Shown: one piece after another, positions 1-8,562 of the stretch
Layout: every line of letters begins with the position of its first letter
Position numbering within the stretch: position 1 is the first letter of the stretch
DNA from: Akkermansiaceae bacterium UBA985
Lineage (GTDB): Bacteria; Verrucomicrobiota; Verrucomicrobiia; Verrucomicrobiales; Akkermansiaceae
Length of the DNA: 21,098 nucleotides
Direction of reading: 5' to 3'
Assembly (NCBI GenBank): GCA_002292185.1
Contig: DBBL01000154.1
Coordinates: forward strand, 1-21,098
Translations under genes and position numbers: made by a program
Notes under the pieces: generated by a model
Seen by the model: only the letters and a program-made list of their open reading frames with translations
What the model was told of the DNA's origin: nothing
Databases searched by the model: none

Positions 1-537
1 TCCAGGTGCTAATGGACGAATAAAAGATGAGGGCTTGCTGGAAAAAAGGGTGAGACTCTTTTGCAGCCATTCCCATCGATAGAAGCAAAAAGTGCGGTCG
101 AAAATATTTCGATGTTCTTCGCCGGGTTCGCGTGAGTTGGTGAAGATTTCTTGGCTAGGGCGGTTGTCTGGTACCATCTCGAGGAAGTTAGCCCCCGAGA
201 CGGTTCTTTTCCCCGTGTTATGAATGATAATATGATATTGCAATGGCTCACCAGCAGTTGCTAACCGTGGTAATCTTCTGGTTGTCGTGACCTTGGCTTT
301 GCGAAACAGGAGCCATAGAATGCTGATGGTGAGCATGGCAAAAATCATGCCCCGTATTTGATAGACGGGCCCCAAGCTATACATGGGCATTAATGTCCAT
401 GTAATAGGGATGAGAAGAATGAGCAGGATGCCAGCTGGTCGAGCTCTCTGGCTGAAGAAATGAGCAACGGCGGAGTTGTTGAAGTAGATCCTGTGGATCA
501 GCCTGGAAAAAAGGGGAGATGGTCCGCGTGCCGCCAT
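1..537 (-). CDS. DUF58 family membrane protein (N-terminal part)
   Basis: Partial gene: 179 codons are open to the window edge, so the C-terminal part lies beyond base 1. Two hydrophobic segments (about residues 35-53 and 62-78) are followed by a beta-rich stretch beginning AGEPLQYHIIIHNTGKR, the usual layout of DUF58 proteins, whose vWA-like domain would come next. It begins 15 bases after the stop codon of the MoxR ATPase gene and in the same frame. MoxR next to DUF58 is a classic pair in which the ATPase is thought to act as a chaperone for vWA-type partners at the membrane. ATG 537 is the first start available after the MoxR stop; no ribosome binding site is visible. The role is inferred from family and neighbour only. 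Confidence 0.8.
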   Translation of the reverse strand, partial: MAARGPSPLFSRLIHRIYFNNSAVAHFFSQRARPAGILLILLIPITWTLMPMYSLGPVYQIRGMIFAMLTISILWLLFRKAKVTTTRRLPRLATAGEPLQYHIIIHNTGKRTVSGANFLEMVPDNRPSQEIFTNSREPGEEHRNIFDRTFCFYRWEWLQKSLTLFSSKPSSFIRPLAPG

Positions 538-552
538 GATGATAGTGGTGGA

Positions 553-1488
553 TTAGACGGGTGCTGGAGTCTGCTCGAGGATGTTCTCAACAATGGCGCG
601 ACCAGTAAGGCCGTTAAACTTAGCTTCAGGAGCAACAACCAGCCGGTGAGCGATAATGTCGGGTGCAAGCTGCTGAATTGTTTCAGGAGTGACATAGTCT
701 CGGCCTTCAAAAAGTGATAGTGCCTGAGAGACTTTCATCAAAGCCAGGGATGCGCGTGGGCTTGCAGGGAGTTGGACATCCTCGATGTTGCGAGTGGCAC
801 TGGTCAGGGCCACGATATAGTCTCTGAGCTCATCGCTCACACGGATATCGGCGACGGCAGCGGTGAGGGCTAGCACCTCATCGAAGGTGACCGATGGCTT
901 GAGATCATCAAGTGGGTGTCCGCCATTCTGGGTGGCGAGAATGGCGGATTCCTCTTCTGGGCTGATGTATCCAAGTGAACACTGCATGGTGAAGCGGTCC
1001 ATCTGAGCTTCTGGAAGTGGGTAAGTTCCACGAAATTCAACGGAGTTTTGCGTGGCAATGACAAAGAAGATCCCGTCGATGTGGTGACATTTCCCTTCAA
1101 TCGTTGCCTGGCGTTCTGCCATGGATTCTAGGAGTGCGCTTTGTGTCCTCGGAGATGCGCGGTTGATTTCATCAGCTAATAGGATGTCGGCAAAAATCGG
1201 CCCTGGATGAAAATTGAACTCGCTGGTTTTTTGGTTGAGAATAGATACTCCTAAAATGTCAGAGGGCAATAAATCGGGGGTGAATTGAATACGGCTGAAA
1301 TGAGCGCCACCAATTGATTTGGCAATTGTTTTGGCGAGGGTTGTCTTGCCTGTTCCTGGATTGTCTTCAAGTAAAACATGTCCCCCCGAGATCATGCAGG
1401 CCAGAATGTTGCGTATGTTTTTTTCGTGGCCTTTAATAATGCTAATGACGGATTGTTCGAGGCGTTGGGCTATATCGAGATGTTTCAT
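553..1488 (-). CDS. MoxR-family AAA+ ATPase
   Basis: 311 residues, a full-length MoxR protein. Walker A is PGTGKTTLA with Lys48. Walker B is ILLADEINRA, with Asp106 and Glu107 followed by the family-typical SPRTQSALLESMAERQ. Sensor 1 is FFVIATQN with Asn148, followed by EFRGTYPLPEAQMDRF, a MoxR signature. MoxR ATPases are cytoplasmic, form rings, and help assemble or activate vWA-domain proteins. The DUF58 gene follows after 15 bases and is probably co-transcribed. The gene upstream on the same strand (672-residue exported protein) ends 61 bases away. The start ATG has no Shine-Dalgarno sequence. The family assignment is sure; the client is not known. Confidence 0.95.
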   Translation of the reverse strand: MKHLDIAQRLEQSVISIIKGHEKNIRNILACMISGGHVLLEDNPGTGKTTLAKTIAKSIGGAHFSRIQFTPDLLPSDILGVSILNQKTSEFNFHPGPIFADILLADEINRASPRTQSALLESMAERQATIEGKCHHIDGIFFVIATQNSVEFRGTYPLPEAQMDRFTMQCSLGYISPEEESAILATQNGGHPLDDLKPSVTFDEVLALTAAVADIRVSDELRDYIVALTSATRNIEDVQLPASPRASLALMKVSQALSLFEGRDYVTPETIQQLAPDIIAHRLVVAPEAKFNGLTGRAIVENILEQTPAPV

Positions 1489-1549
1489 GCAGGCTTGTTG
1501 TATGATTGGTTTATTCCTGTTGGGATAGGTTTGGGATAGGGTTTGAGGC

Positions 1550-3568
1550 TTATTTCTGCGCTGTGGCGATATCCTCTTCGCAGCGCTTGATGTGTTCCTT
1601 GAAAATTGCTTTGAGAAATGTCAGTGATTTGGGGGAGGCGGCGTGATCTAATTGTTCCCAGCTCTTTTCATTGAGGGACTTTCTGCCGCTATTGCGAGGG
1701 TAGCGGAGATCGAGGTTGATGAAGACGCGGGGTCCTTTGGCTGTATTTGTGATAAGATAAAGGGGGTAGTCATACAGTTCTGAAATCTTAGACTTTGTCC
1801 TTACTGAAACGCCAACCCAGCCAGCATTTGCTGATGCGCCAAGGATGGAAGTATCTTGCGCGTGTTCTTTAGCCCCTCGAATCAAACGCTGCATGTCTTT
1901 TATTACTTCGCTTTTGTCAATGCCCTCCAGCATGGCGCATTGAGATAGGCTGGCTTTTATATCACCATTGCGAAGTTGCTCCCGATAGCTATCAACACAC
2001 GTTATTGCAGCCTCCTCTGACACGGCATTCAGACTTAATGGTAAAGTGATGCGAGCGGTTTGGGCAAAGATCGTTTCGAGTGATTGCTGCTGAATTTGTT
2101 GTCGCAGATCAGTTAGCTGGTTATTGATGTTTGTTACGTCCTCATTGTTGCTGCTGCCTGTAAGCATTTTTGGGATCATGTCGATGGGGGCAATGTGCCA
2201 GCCGTCTTGATCTTTTAGCATCCAGATTTCCTCGACTTGATGATCGGTGCTGGCACCAGCTTGGCTGCACTCGAGTAGAGCTACGGCAAATTTACCCTTG
2301 AGGGCAACTTCCGATACAAGGTAGCTGGGGTTGTCGTCTTTAGGTATGCTGCACCAGTATTTTGCGATGTGAGTTAGGATAGAGGCGTGATTTTTTGTGT
2401 TGCTGAAGTAATCGTTGTTCAGGGTGGCTAGCCTAATAAACTCCTTGAAGTTTTGCTGTTTGATAGTGCTGAGAAAATCATTGAGTACTGACTCTGTCGT
2501 TTGATGCTTGCTCACCGTCACCTTTTGTAAAATGACGCTTGCGAATTTTTTCTTTAATGCTCCCTGCCGGCCTCCAAGTTTGCTCTCTTTAGGTGAGTCT
2601 AAATGATTGAGTGTGGAGGGAAGCTGGATAAATCTTTTGCCATCACGGTTTTCTGTTTGGAAAGTGAATATCTTGTATGAAGCGTCTGCATAAGAGGAAT
2701 TGGACTCTTCTGGATTAAAGCAGCCTACCAGAACCTTTCCTGATTTTTCATCAGCTTCAATCACTTGGGTGAAGCACGAGGAGCTGGTGAAATAGTGCCA
2801 ATTGTTTTTGGGCTTGGCCTCGAGTTTCAAGGCTTTGGCGACAAGGTCGATGGATTTACTTAATTTTAGTGCTTCCTGTTCGGAAGCTCGGCCAATACTG
2901 GCAAGGATGCCTAAGGTGTTTTTGCTGCGGCATTGATCTAAGAAATAAGAGGTGGCCTGCTCTGTTGTCATTTTATCAAAGCCTGCTTCCTGCTCAATGT
3001 TGGTGAGTTTGGATTTGATATCAGGCAGTGCCTTTTGCCGATGCTGTGATTCGCGCAGGATCTTTTGTTTGGCCATCCAGGTTTCTAATGCTTGCACTGA
3101 TTGTTCGGCTTTTGGGTCATAACCATAGCCAGTATTGGAAAATGACCCAAGAAGTGGCGCGGGTATCCAGAGCTTGTCTTTTCTGAGAAGTGCAACGGGG
3201 TGAATGCGTGTATCGAGTGGGTTGATGGTGTTTTCTGCTCGGACTAGCACAGCGCAAAAAGCAGAGTCCGTTAATTGAGCTTCGATACTTAGGATGTCAT
3301 TTGCTTTGAGGCGGCTCTGCCTTGATCGTTTGATCCGTGTCTCCAGTTCGCTGCGTCTTTTGGGGCTGCAGTGTTTCGATAGCGCAGTATGATCGCCAAG
3401 GTTTAGCTCCCCATCAGAGACGAGCTGAAGATAATGCAACGCGGCATGGGCTTGTTTTTTTTCCTCAGCAGCAGCGAAGTCATGAGAAACAACGAATTCT
3501 TGATCCTCTGCACGACTGGCTGCGCTTACTATTATCGAAAAGGTAGCGAGGGCTGATAATAACTTCAT
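1550..3568 (-). CDS. Exported protein with four degenerate NTF2-like repeats
   Basis: 672 residues, not recognised as a named family. It has a clear signal peptide (MKLLSALATFSIIVSAASRA, cleavage near residue 20), so it should be periplasmic or on the outer surface. Four units of about 110 residues can be seen, near 35-145, 200-325, 355-470 and 518-625. Each starts with helices and ends in a strand pattern: AFCAVLVRAE...VALLRKDKLWIPAPLL; GKVLVGCFN...YKIFTFQTENRDGKRFIQL; KFAVALLECSQ...EEIWMLKDQDGWHIAPI; GWVGVSVRT...YPLYLITNTAKGPRVFINL. This helix-then-sheet ending with an aromatic or basic-W-x-I-x-P strand resembles NTF2-like or DUF4878-type folds, which is my inference. It lies between the AsmA-like protein and MoxR on one strand, suggesting an envelope role. 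Confidence 0.75.
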   Translation of the reverse strand: MKLLSALATFSIIVSAASRAEDQEFVVSHDFAAAEEKKQAHAALHYLQLVSDGELNLGDHTALSKHCSPKRRSELETRIKRSRQSRLKANDILSIEAQLTDSAFCAVLVRAENTINPLDTRIHPVALLRKDKLWIPAPLLGSFSNTGYGYDPKAEQSVQALETWMAKQKILRESQHRQKALPDIKSKLTNIEQEAGFDKMTTEQATSYFLDQCRSKNTLGILASIGRASEQEALKLSKSIDLVAKALKLEAKPKNNWHYFTSSSCFTQVIEADEKSGKVLVGCFNPEESNSSYADASYKIFTFQTENRDGKRFIQLPSTLNHLDSPKESKLGGRQGALKKKFASVILQKVTVSKHQTTESVLNDFLSTIKQQNFKEFIRLATLNNDYFSNTKNHASILTHIAKYWCSIPKDDNPSYLVSEVALKGKFAVALLECSQAGASTDHQVEEIWMLKDQDGWHIAPIDMIPKMLTGSSNNEDVTNINNQLTDLRQQIQQQSLETIFAQTARITLPLSLNAVSEEAAITCVDSYREQLRNGDIKASLSQCAMLEGIDKSEVIKDMQRLIRGAKEHAQDTSILGASANAGWVGVSVRTKSKISELYDYPLYLITNTAKGPRVFINLDLRYPRNSGRKSLNEKSWEQLDHAASPKSLTFLKAIFKEHIKRCEEDIATAQK

Positions 3569-3644
3569 CGAAGCTGCATGGTATCTGTTGATGGCGAACT
3601 TGATCTCAATAAAGTGGCTTTGGCGTTTAGGGATTCATCAAGGG

Positions 3645-5195
3645 CTAATTTGTCAGTGCTTCAAAGGTTTTCTCTTTTTGCTCCGATTTTTCCAAAGGAG
3701 TTATGGGTAGAATTTTACCCTCATCTGCAAACATTGATTGTTTCTGAATGATTGCTCTACTACTTGATTTGAGACGCGCATTGAAGTCGTCATGTGGGCT
3801 GTGAACTGTTCCTCCGAGGGTTACTTTAGTGTAAATGTTTCCGTTTCTTGGAGCGGAGAAGATTTTTGGTGCCGGTGTTTTGTCGTCGAAAAGCCTAGAG
3901 GGAATGCCTACGTTTAATTCTCCTGAGAGCATGCCCTGAGCATTCACCGAAATATTCCCTTCAATGCTGAGTAGCTTGCTACTTATGAGATTGAGATTGC
4001 TGAGTGATATGTCGCTGAGGTTGCGCATGATCGTGCCTCTGCAATGCGTAAATGACGGGTGAAGGTATTGAGATTTGCCGGTCAAATCTCTCAAATCATT
4101 AAGCATGGGCAGCTCGCTGATATTCAATTGATTCGAGTTGAACGGCATGATGAAGCTCAGCGCATTTATATCACCTTGTTTGGGGTCGTATGAAAGAGCG
4201 CCCATATCGCTATGGATGCAGCCTTCGATGATACGGCCGAAATCTTCACCTAACATATCCTCTATTGGGTAGTTGATGGATTTTACGTCTAGCGTAACAG
4301 GCTGGTCTTTGTCTTTGTAGATAATTCCTTTGATGAGTAATTCGCCCTTATTGTTGTCGCTGGCTGCGAGCCGAGCCTCTATTTCAGCATTCGAGGATTT
4401 GAGCGTTAGGACGCCTGACGATACTTCGAGATTGGGCCAGCCGGGGATATCGATAATGCCATTGTTAAATGCAACCTGGTAATGACTGTCAGGCAGCTGC
4501 TGGAGTGATGCATGAATCCCTTTCACGGAAGGCGCCCCTTCGCTACCTCCGAAAAGCAGGTCTAGTTTTTCGCACCGGTATGATTTGAAGCGATAATTAG
4601 AGATGAGGGAATCAACGCTCTCGGCTCTGTTTCTTTCAGGAAGTTGTAGTTGGATCGTTCCGTGATTGGCTAATATTTCCTCCCCATTCCAAGCGCGTGA
4701 TAAAAAGCTGGTGACTTTAAGGTCAGCTTTGATAGCTGAAAATGTGGCAGACTGGAAAAAGGTATCTTTGTCCCAGTTGATTGCAGCTTCTGATGCTGCT
4801 ACTGATAAGGGGGTAACACGTAGCTGTTCGATTTTTGTTGAATTGCCAGTAACAAGCTTAGTGATCGAGGTTTCGGTTTTCTCTTTGAAGGATGCGCCGT
4901 TGTATCTGGCTATAATAAAGATGGTGAAGGCAACAAGTACCAGTGCTAGGCTTGACGCAGTTCCGATGATTGCCCATTTTAATTTAGGATTTGTCTTTTT
5001 GGAGGGCTGCTTTGAGCGCCTTCTGCGCTTTTTAACCTTGATCACTTGAGAGCCGTCAGGGCGTGTGACGAGTTCGCCATCTTTGATTTTATCTTGTTGC
5101 TCTTTGTCTCGGTTATGATGCTTGAGTCTAGCCATCATTTCGTCGACCGAATAATGCTCATGGTCGTTGCTGGATCTATCAGTTTCAGGTTCCAT
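3645..5195 (-). CDS. Single-pass membrane protein with AsmA-like C-terminal region
   Basis: 516 residues. A long charged cytoplasmic N-terminus contains a strongly basic run (KKRRRRSKQ, residues 55-63) before one membrane helix at about 74-97, which predicts a large periplasmic domain. That domain is rich in beta strands; residues 400-476 read like the end of AsmA-type proteins (SKLLSIEGNISVNAQGMLSG, then VTLGGTVHSPHDDFNARL). AsmA-like proteins are beta-groove proteins tied to outer-membrane lipid or assembly functions. The similarity is by eye and remote, so the role is inference. It follows the secretin gene after 82 bases and precedes the 672-residue exported protein by 76 bases on the same strand. 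No ribosome binding site is seen at ATG 5195. Confidence 0.65.
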   Translation of the reverse strand: MEPETDRSSNDHEHYSVDEMMARLKHHNRDKEQQDKIKDGELVTRPDGSQVIKVKKRRRRSKQPSKKTNPKLKWAIIGTASSLALVLVAFTIFIIARYNGASFKEKTETSITKLVTGNSTKIEQLRVTPLSVAASEAAINWDKDTFFQSATFSAIKADLKVTSFLSRAWNGEEILANHGTIQLQLPERNRAESVDSLISNYRFKSYRCEKLDLLFGGSEGAPSVKGIHASLQQLPDSHYQVAFNNGIIDIPGWPNLEVSSGVLTLKSSNAEIEARLAASDNNKGELLIKGIIYKDKDQPVTLDVKSINYPIEDMLGEDFGRIIEGCIHSDMGALSYDPKQGDINALSFIMPFNSNQLNISELPMLNDLRDLTGKSQYLHPSFTHCRGTIMRNLSDISLSNLNLISSKLLSIEGNISVNAQGMLSGELNVGIPSRLFDDKTPAPKIFSAPRNGNIYTKVTLGGTVHSPHDDFNARLKSSSRAIIQKQSMFADEGKILPITPLEKSEQKEKTFEALTN

Positions 5196-5277
5196 ATAAC
5201 TTCAATAGTTTTACTGCTTTAGGCGTGAATGAGTTCCCGGGATTCTTTAAATGCCCTCTATTTGATCACCCAATGGG

Positions 5278-7689
5278 CTAGCGATTCCTCCAAGGTTGGC
5301 CAGTTGGGTCGACAAGTTCGGCGTTCACGGTGATGATGATCGCTTCTCGGATAGTTTGGCTGGCCTCGGAGCGGAAAAGTCTGCCAGCAAAAGGAATGTC
5401 TCCAAGAATGGGGGTTTTATCCTCAACCTTGATTTTTTTACTCGTGATCAGACCTCCAAGAACCACGGTTGCTCCGTCCTGAATAGTCAGGGCGGCATTC
5501 GGCATACGGATGACTTTAAAAATAGGCATCAGAATGTTATTCTGCGTTATTTCTATGCTTTCAGTGCTTCCTAAGCCGCCAGCGGTAAGAGTGGCAATGG
5601 GCGATCCGTAATTCACAAAGCCTTCAAACTCAACTAATTCTGGGCGCAGAGAGAGCTCGATGTATTTTTTGTTGGGGCCGACAACGGGTTCAACCTCCAA
5701 TGTAATGCCAGTGTCGCGTGTTTCAAATCCTGTAGGGGTCGCTGGTGTGACGGGGAAAATTTGCACCGAACCTCCAGCATCGCTAGAGCCTGTGCCTGTA
5801 GTTCCAACAGACTGTGGTAGCTCGGGTGGCTCATACTCTGTAGGATAGGTGAATTCTCGGATGATCTCTATTTTGGAACGTTCACCGCTGCGTGTGATGG
5901 TAGATGGTTTGACCATGATGTCTGCAGCTTTGCTTTGATCGAGGCCGCGCATCATCATGTTGATAACCATGCCGTTAGTAATTGCTGAAACGCTGAGGAT
6001 CCCCGGTGCCCGCTGCGTGCTATCGGACGCGATGCCTGCCGTGTCATTAATGAAGCTGGTAATGGCATCTGGAACAATGGCGCTGTTACCGCTTCTATTG
6101 CCAGATGTGATGGGGTTGCCGCCGAGAGCAGTTAACGGGCCACCGTTGCCCACGCTGCCACCGCCGAGAATGAGGCCGCCGCTTAGGTCCAGAGGTGTAA
6201 TGGCCCAATCAAAGCCGAGTTCTTTCACCTTTTCCTCACTAACACGAATGATGGCGGTTCTAATAATGACCATTACGGGCTCTTCGTTGGTGACGATGGA
6301 TACGAGTTGATCCACGAGATCAATATTTTGAGGGCTGTTGCGAACCATCAGGGTGTTGTCTGAAGCAGAATATGATGCCGAGGCACCTTCAGGAAAGCTG
6401 ATACCGTTCTGTTTTAAGAAATCAGTGATGTTCACGCGCGCTGGTAATTTGCCCTCTTGGCCGTCGTCGCTGCCAAAGGGATCGTCGCTGCGTTGATCAC
6501 TGTTGGCAGTCGCAGCCTGAAGAAAATTCGGTGGCACGCGAAAGGTTCGAAAAATAAGGCCTTCCTTCAGTGAGCCGATGGGACCTACCAGAACACTGAC
6601 ACCATCGACTCTCCACTGGGTTCGGGTTTGCTCGGTGATGTAATCAAGAAGTTTGGAGAGGGGGAGGTTCTCAGCGGTGATGTCGACTCGATTGCGTGAA
6701 ATAGCTTGGGCGGTATCGGATGATGGGTCGCCGAGATTGAGTAATATATTGATGCCGGCCTGGTTGCCTGATGAATCTGGCACATCTCCTTTTTTGCTTT
6801 GAAATCTCACAAAGTCTAGTGCCTCTTGAAGACTTTGGTCTTCCATATCGGTTTTATCGACAATGATGCCAGTGAGTTTATTCCTTATGTCGGTGGTGGA
6901 CACGGATGATTCATCGAGGGAAATAGTTGGAGGGACGCTTTCGGCAGCTGGCACGTAGAGATCCCAATTTTTATCCACTTCAGCTAACATCGTTGCCCTA
7001 GCCTGATCTCTGGCGGCCCGGTAATAGTCCGATTTAATTACGCTAATGCGTTCCATGCCTCGCCGAGCGGCCTTATTAAATGGGTCGATGCGAAGCACGG
7101 ATTGGTAAGTTAGGTGGGCAGGATCATACTGCCCGATTTGATGCTGCCCCTCTGCCTGGCTCAATAAGCGGCGGACCTCCACGACATTCTCAACGTGATC
7201 CTGGGTGAGGGCGGGGTTGTGTCGAATGGGATCGTCGATTTGCCGCCTGAGTTTGAGCGCCCCCTCATGGGCGGGAGATATTTGGGGTTTGAGCACCTTA
7301 TCCAGAAGATCGCGGGCCTCATCATACCTGCCCTTTTTGGCAAGGCCTCGGCAATGCTCTGTTGTGGCTTTAGCATAACGCTCGGCAGCAGCTGAGCGGA
7401 GCTCCTTGCTGAGTGAGCCTCCCGGGAGCAGGGAGAACGCCTGGGCATAATCCTTGGCGGCTGTGCCGTAATCGGCTTTTTGGTATGCCGTGTCACCAGT
7501 AGCTAGAAGATCGTAGGCTTTACTCGCGTTTTCGACTCTTCGATTAAGCTCTTTCTGGACTACAGATTCCTCTGCTGAGGCATAGGGGGTGGGGGACAGC
7601 GCACAAATTGCAAGTAGGCTTACCTGCACGATGTGGGCTATCTTCCAAGGCGTAAATCGCCTGTGAGATTGTAAAGACGGTCGATCCAT
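5278..7689 (-). CDS. Outer-membrane secretin (type II/III secretion or type IV pilus PilQ-like)
   Basis: 803 residues. A signal peptide with a long basic n-region ends near residue 39 (PTPYASA). Next come TPR-like helices (LLATGDTAYQKADYGTAAKDY at 61-81; a second at 180-215), then two periplasmic ring-type domains (about 268-370 and 415-470). The secretin core runs from 470 to about 795. Its C-terminal signature is clear: IQDGATVVLGGLI, then KTPILGDIPFAGRLFRS, then EAIIITVNAELVDP. A Gly/Asn-rich stretch at 502-545 may form part of the gate. Secretins form gated channels in the outer membrane, so the organism is diderm. The TPR-plus-secretin layout recalls Akkermansia Amuc_1098 (from memory). 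No pilM, pilN, pilO or gsp partner gene lies nearby, so the substrate is unknown. Confidence 0.93.
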   Translation of the reverse strand: MDRPSLQSHRRFTPWKIAHIVQVSLLAICALSPTPYASAEESVVQKELNRRVENASKAYDLLATGDTAYQKADYGTAAKDYAQAFSLLPGGSLSKELRSAAAERYAKATTEHCRGLAKKGRYDEARDLLDKVLKPQISPAHEGALKLRRQIDDPIRHNPALTQDHVENVVEVRRLLSQAEGQHQIGQYDPAHLTYQSVLRIDPFNKAARRGMERISVIKSDYYRAARDQARATMLAEVDKNWDLYVPAAESVPPTISLDESSVSTTDIRNKLTGIIVDKTDMEDQSLQEALDFVRFQSKKGDVPDSSGNQAGINILLNLGDPSSDTAQAISRNRVDITAENLPLSKLLDYITEQTRTQWRVDGVSVLVGPIGSLKEGLIFRTFRVPPNFLQAATANSDQRSDDPFGSDDGQEGKLPARVNITDFLKQNGISFPEGASASYSASDNTLMVRNSPQNIDLVDQLVSIVTNEEPVMVIIRTAIIRVSEEKVKELGFDWAITPLDLSGGLILGGGSVGNGGPLTALGGNPITSGNRSGNSAIVPDAITSFINDTAGIASDSTQRAPGILSVSAITNGMVINMMMRGLDQSKAADIMVKPSTITRSGERSKIEIIREFTYPTEYEPPELPQSVGTTGTGSSDAGGSVQIFPVTPATPTGFETRDTGITLEVEPVVGPNKKYIELSLRPELVEFEGFVNYGSPIATLTAGGLGSTESIEITQNNILMPIFKVIRMPNAALTIQDGATVVLGGLITSKKIKVEDKTPILGDIPFAGRLFRSEASQTIREAIIITVNAELVDPTGQPWRNR

Positions 7690-7789
7690 TTAAATCAGTC
7701 CACGATTTATAGACAAGAGAAGCTTGCTAAGTAAGCGTAAAGTTCAAAAAAATAAGCTTTTATCAAAGGTTGCAACGCCGCCGCCGTGT

Positions 7790-7801
7790 CGATAATTATC
7801 G
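7790..7801. promoter_or_regulatory. 12-base perfect palindrome CGATAATTATCG
   Basis: Perfect inverted repeat in the divergent spacer, 28 bases from the CRP-type site. It could be an operator; the regulator is unknown. The GATAATTATC core is Fur-like but lacks the central base of a 7-1-7 Fur box. Confidence 0.3.
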
Positions 7802-7828
7802 TGTTTGGGCGATACCGTCGCGGTTATT

Positions 7829-7846
7829 ATGTGAACAGGATCACAT
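7829..7846. promoter_or_regulatory. CRP/FNR-superfamily type binding site
   Basis: The sequence is ATGTGA, six bases, TCACAT: both six-base half-sites match the E. coli CRP consensus exactly (TGTGA-N6-TCACA). Its centre is about 101 bases before the nuoB start and about 148 bases before the secretin start. Direct observation is the palindrome; that a CRP-like activator binds it is inference from the consensus. Confidence 0.5.
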
Positions 7847-7938
7847 CAAAAATTGCCTGCAAAATGGGCTTGTGATGATCTTTTCTCAAGCTAGGGTGTG
7901 CCCGCAGGTCACTATCTACTCATTTAGTAACAACTACC

Positions 7939-8550
7939 ATGACAACACCCGCTAACATTATACCCCCAGTTGACGTAAAGGATCAAGTTGCAGACCCCAT
8001 CCATGGACTAGACTCCCCCGAGGCAGCCCGCATGGCTCTTGCTCATGCATCCTATGACTCGAAGGTAGAAGGAAACATCGTATTCACCCGAGTGGATGCA
8101 GCCATTAACTGGATGAGGAAAAATTCCTTGTGGCCGATGCCTATGGGGCTTGCATGCTGTGCGATTGAGCTCATGGCGACTGCTTCTTCACGCTTTGATA
8201 TTTCCCGTTTCGGCTCTGAAGTGATGCGCTTTTCACCACGTCAGAGTGATGTCATGATTGTGGCAGGAACGGTCACTTACAAAATGGCCCTTGCCGTCAA
8301 ACGTGTTTGGGACCAGATGCCTGACCCTAAGTGGTGTATTGCCATGGGGGCTTGTGCATCCAGTGGTGGCATGTATCGCAGCTACGCAGTGCTTCAAGGC
8401 ATCGATCAGCTGCTGCCCGTGGATGTCTATATCTCAGGTTGTCCGCCCCGGCCCGAAGCTCTTATTGAAGGTCTGATGAAGCTGCAGCGTAAAATTGACG
8501 GAGAAGAATCCGTTCGTGACCTGAAAGCCGATCCTGCTGTTGCCAAATAA
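7939..8550 (+). CDS. nuoB: NADH-quinone oxidoreductase subunit B
   Basis: 203 residues. NuoB carries the terminal [4Fe-4S] cluster N2 of complex I, which passes electrons to quinone at the cytoplasmic face of the membrane. The four cluster ligands are present with standard spacing: adjacent Cys73 and Cys74 (GLACCAIE), Cys139 ([10 protein letters not shown]) and Cys168 ([12 protein letters not shown]). The 65- and 29-residue gaps equal those in the Thermus and E. coli proteins. The N-terminus is some 25 residues longer than the shortest homologues. nuoC follows after 12 bases. There is no nuoA upstream; the neighbour is the divergent secretin. No Shine-Dalgarno sequence precedes ATG 7939. A CRP-type site lies about 100 bases upstream. 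Confidence 0.96.
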   Translation: MTTPANIIPPVDVKDQVADPIHGLDSPEAARMALAHASYDSKVEGNIVFTRVDAAINWMRKNSLWPMPMGLACCAIELMATASSRFDISRFGSEVMRFSPRQSDVMIVAGTVTYKMALAVKRVWDQMPDPKWCIAMGACASSGGMYRSYAVLQGIDQLLPVDVYISGCPPRPEALIEGLMKLQRKIDGEESVRDLKADPAVAK

Positions 8551-8562
8551 TTTTTAAAGCTG

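Larger units (their letters stand above)
7690..7938. promoter_or_regulatory. Divergent spacer between secretin and nuoB
   Basis: 249 bases without a credible gene; the one short open frame here runs into nuoB in another frame and has no family features. The spacer must hold promoters for both directions. It contains a CRP-type palindrome and a 12-base AT-rich palindrome, described separately. A weak promoter candidate toward nuoB is TTGTGA at 7870-7875 and TAGGGT at 7892-7897 (16-base spacing); it is not a good match to consensus. Confidence 0.5.

Noticed and set aside
5257..5280. Possible terminator after the secretin stop (CCCATTGGG)
   Set aside because: The stem is only four bases and no T-run follows on the minus strand.
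7770..7955. 61-codon plus-strand frame in the secretin-nuoB spacer
   Set aside because: It overlaps the nuoB start out of frame, covers the CRP-type palindrome, and has no recognisable motif.
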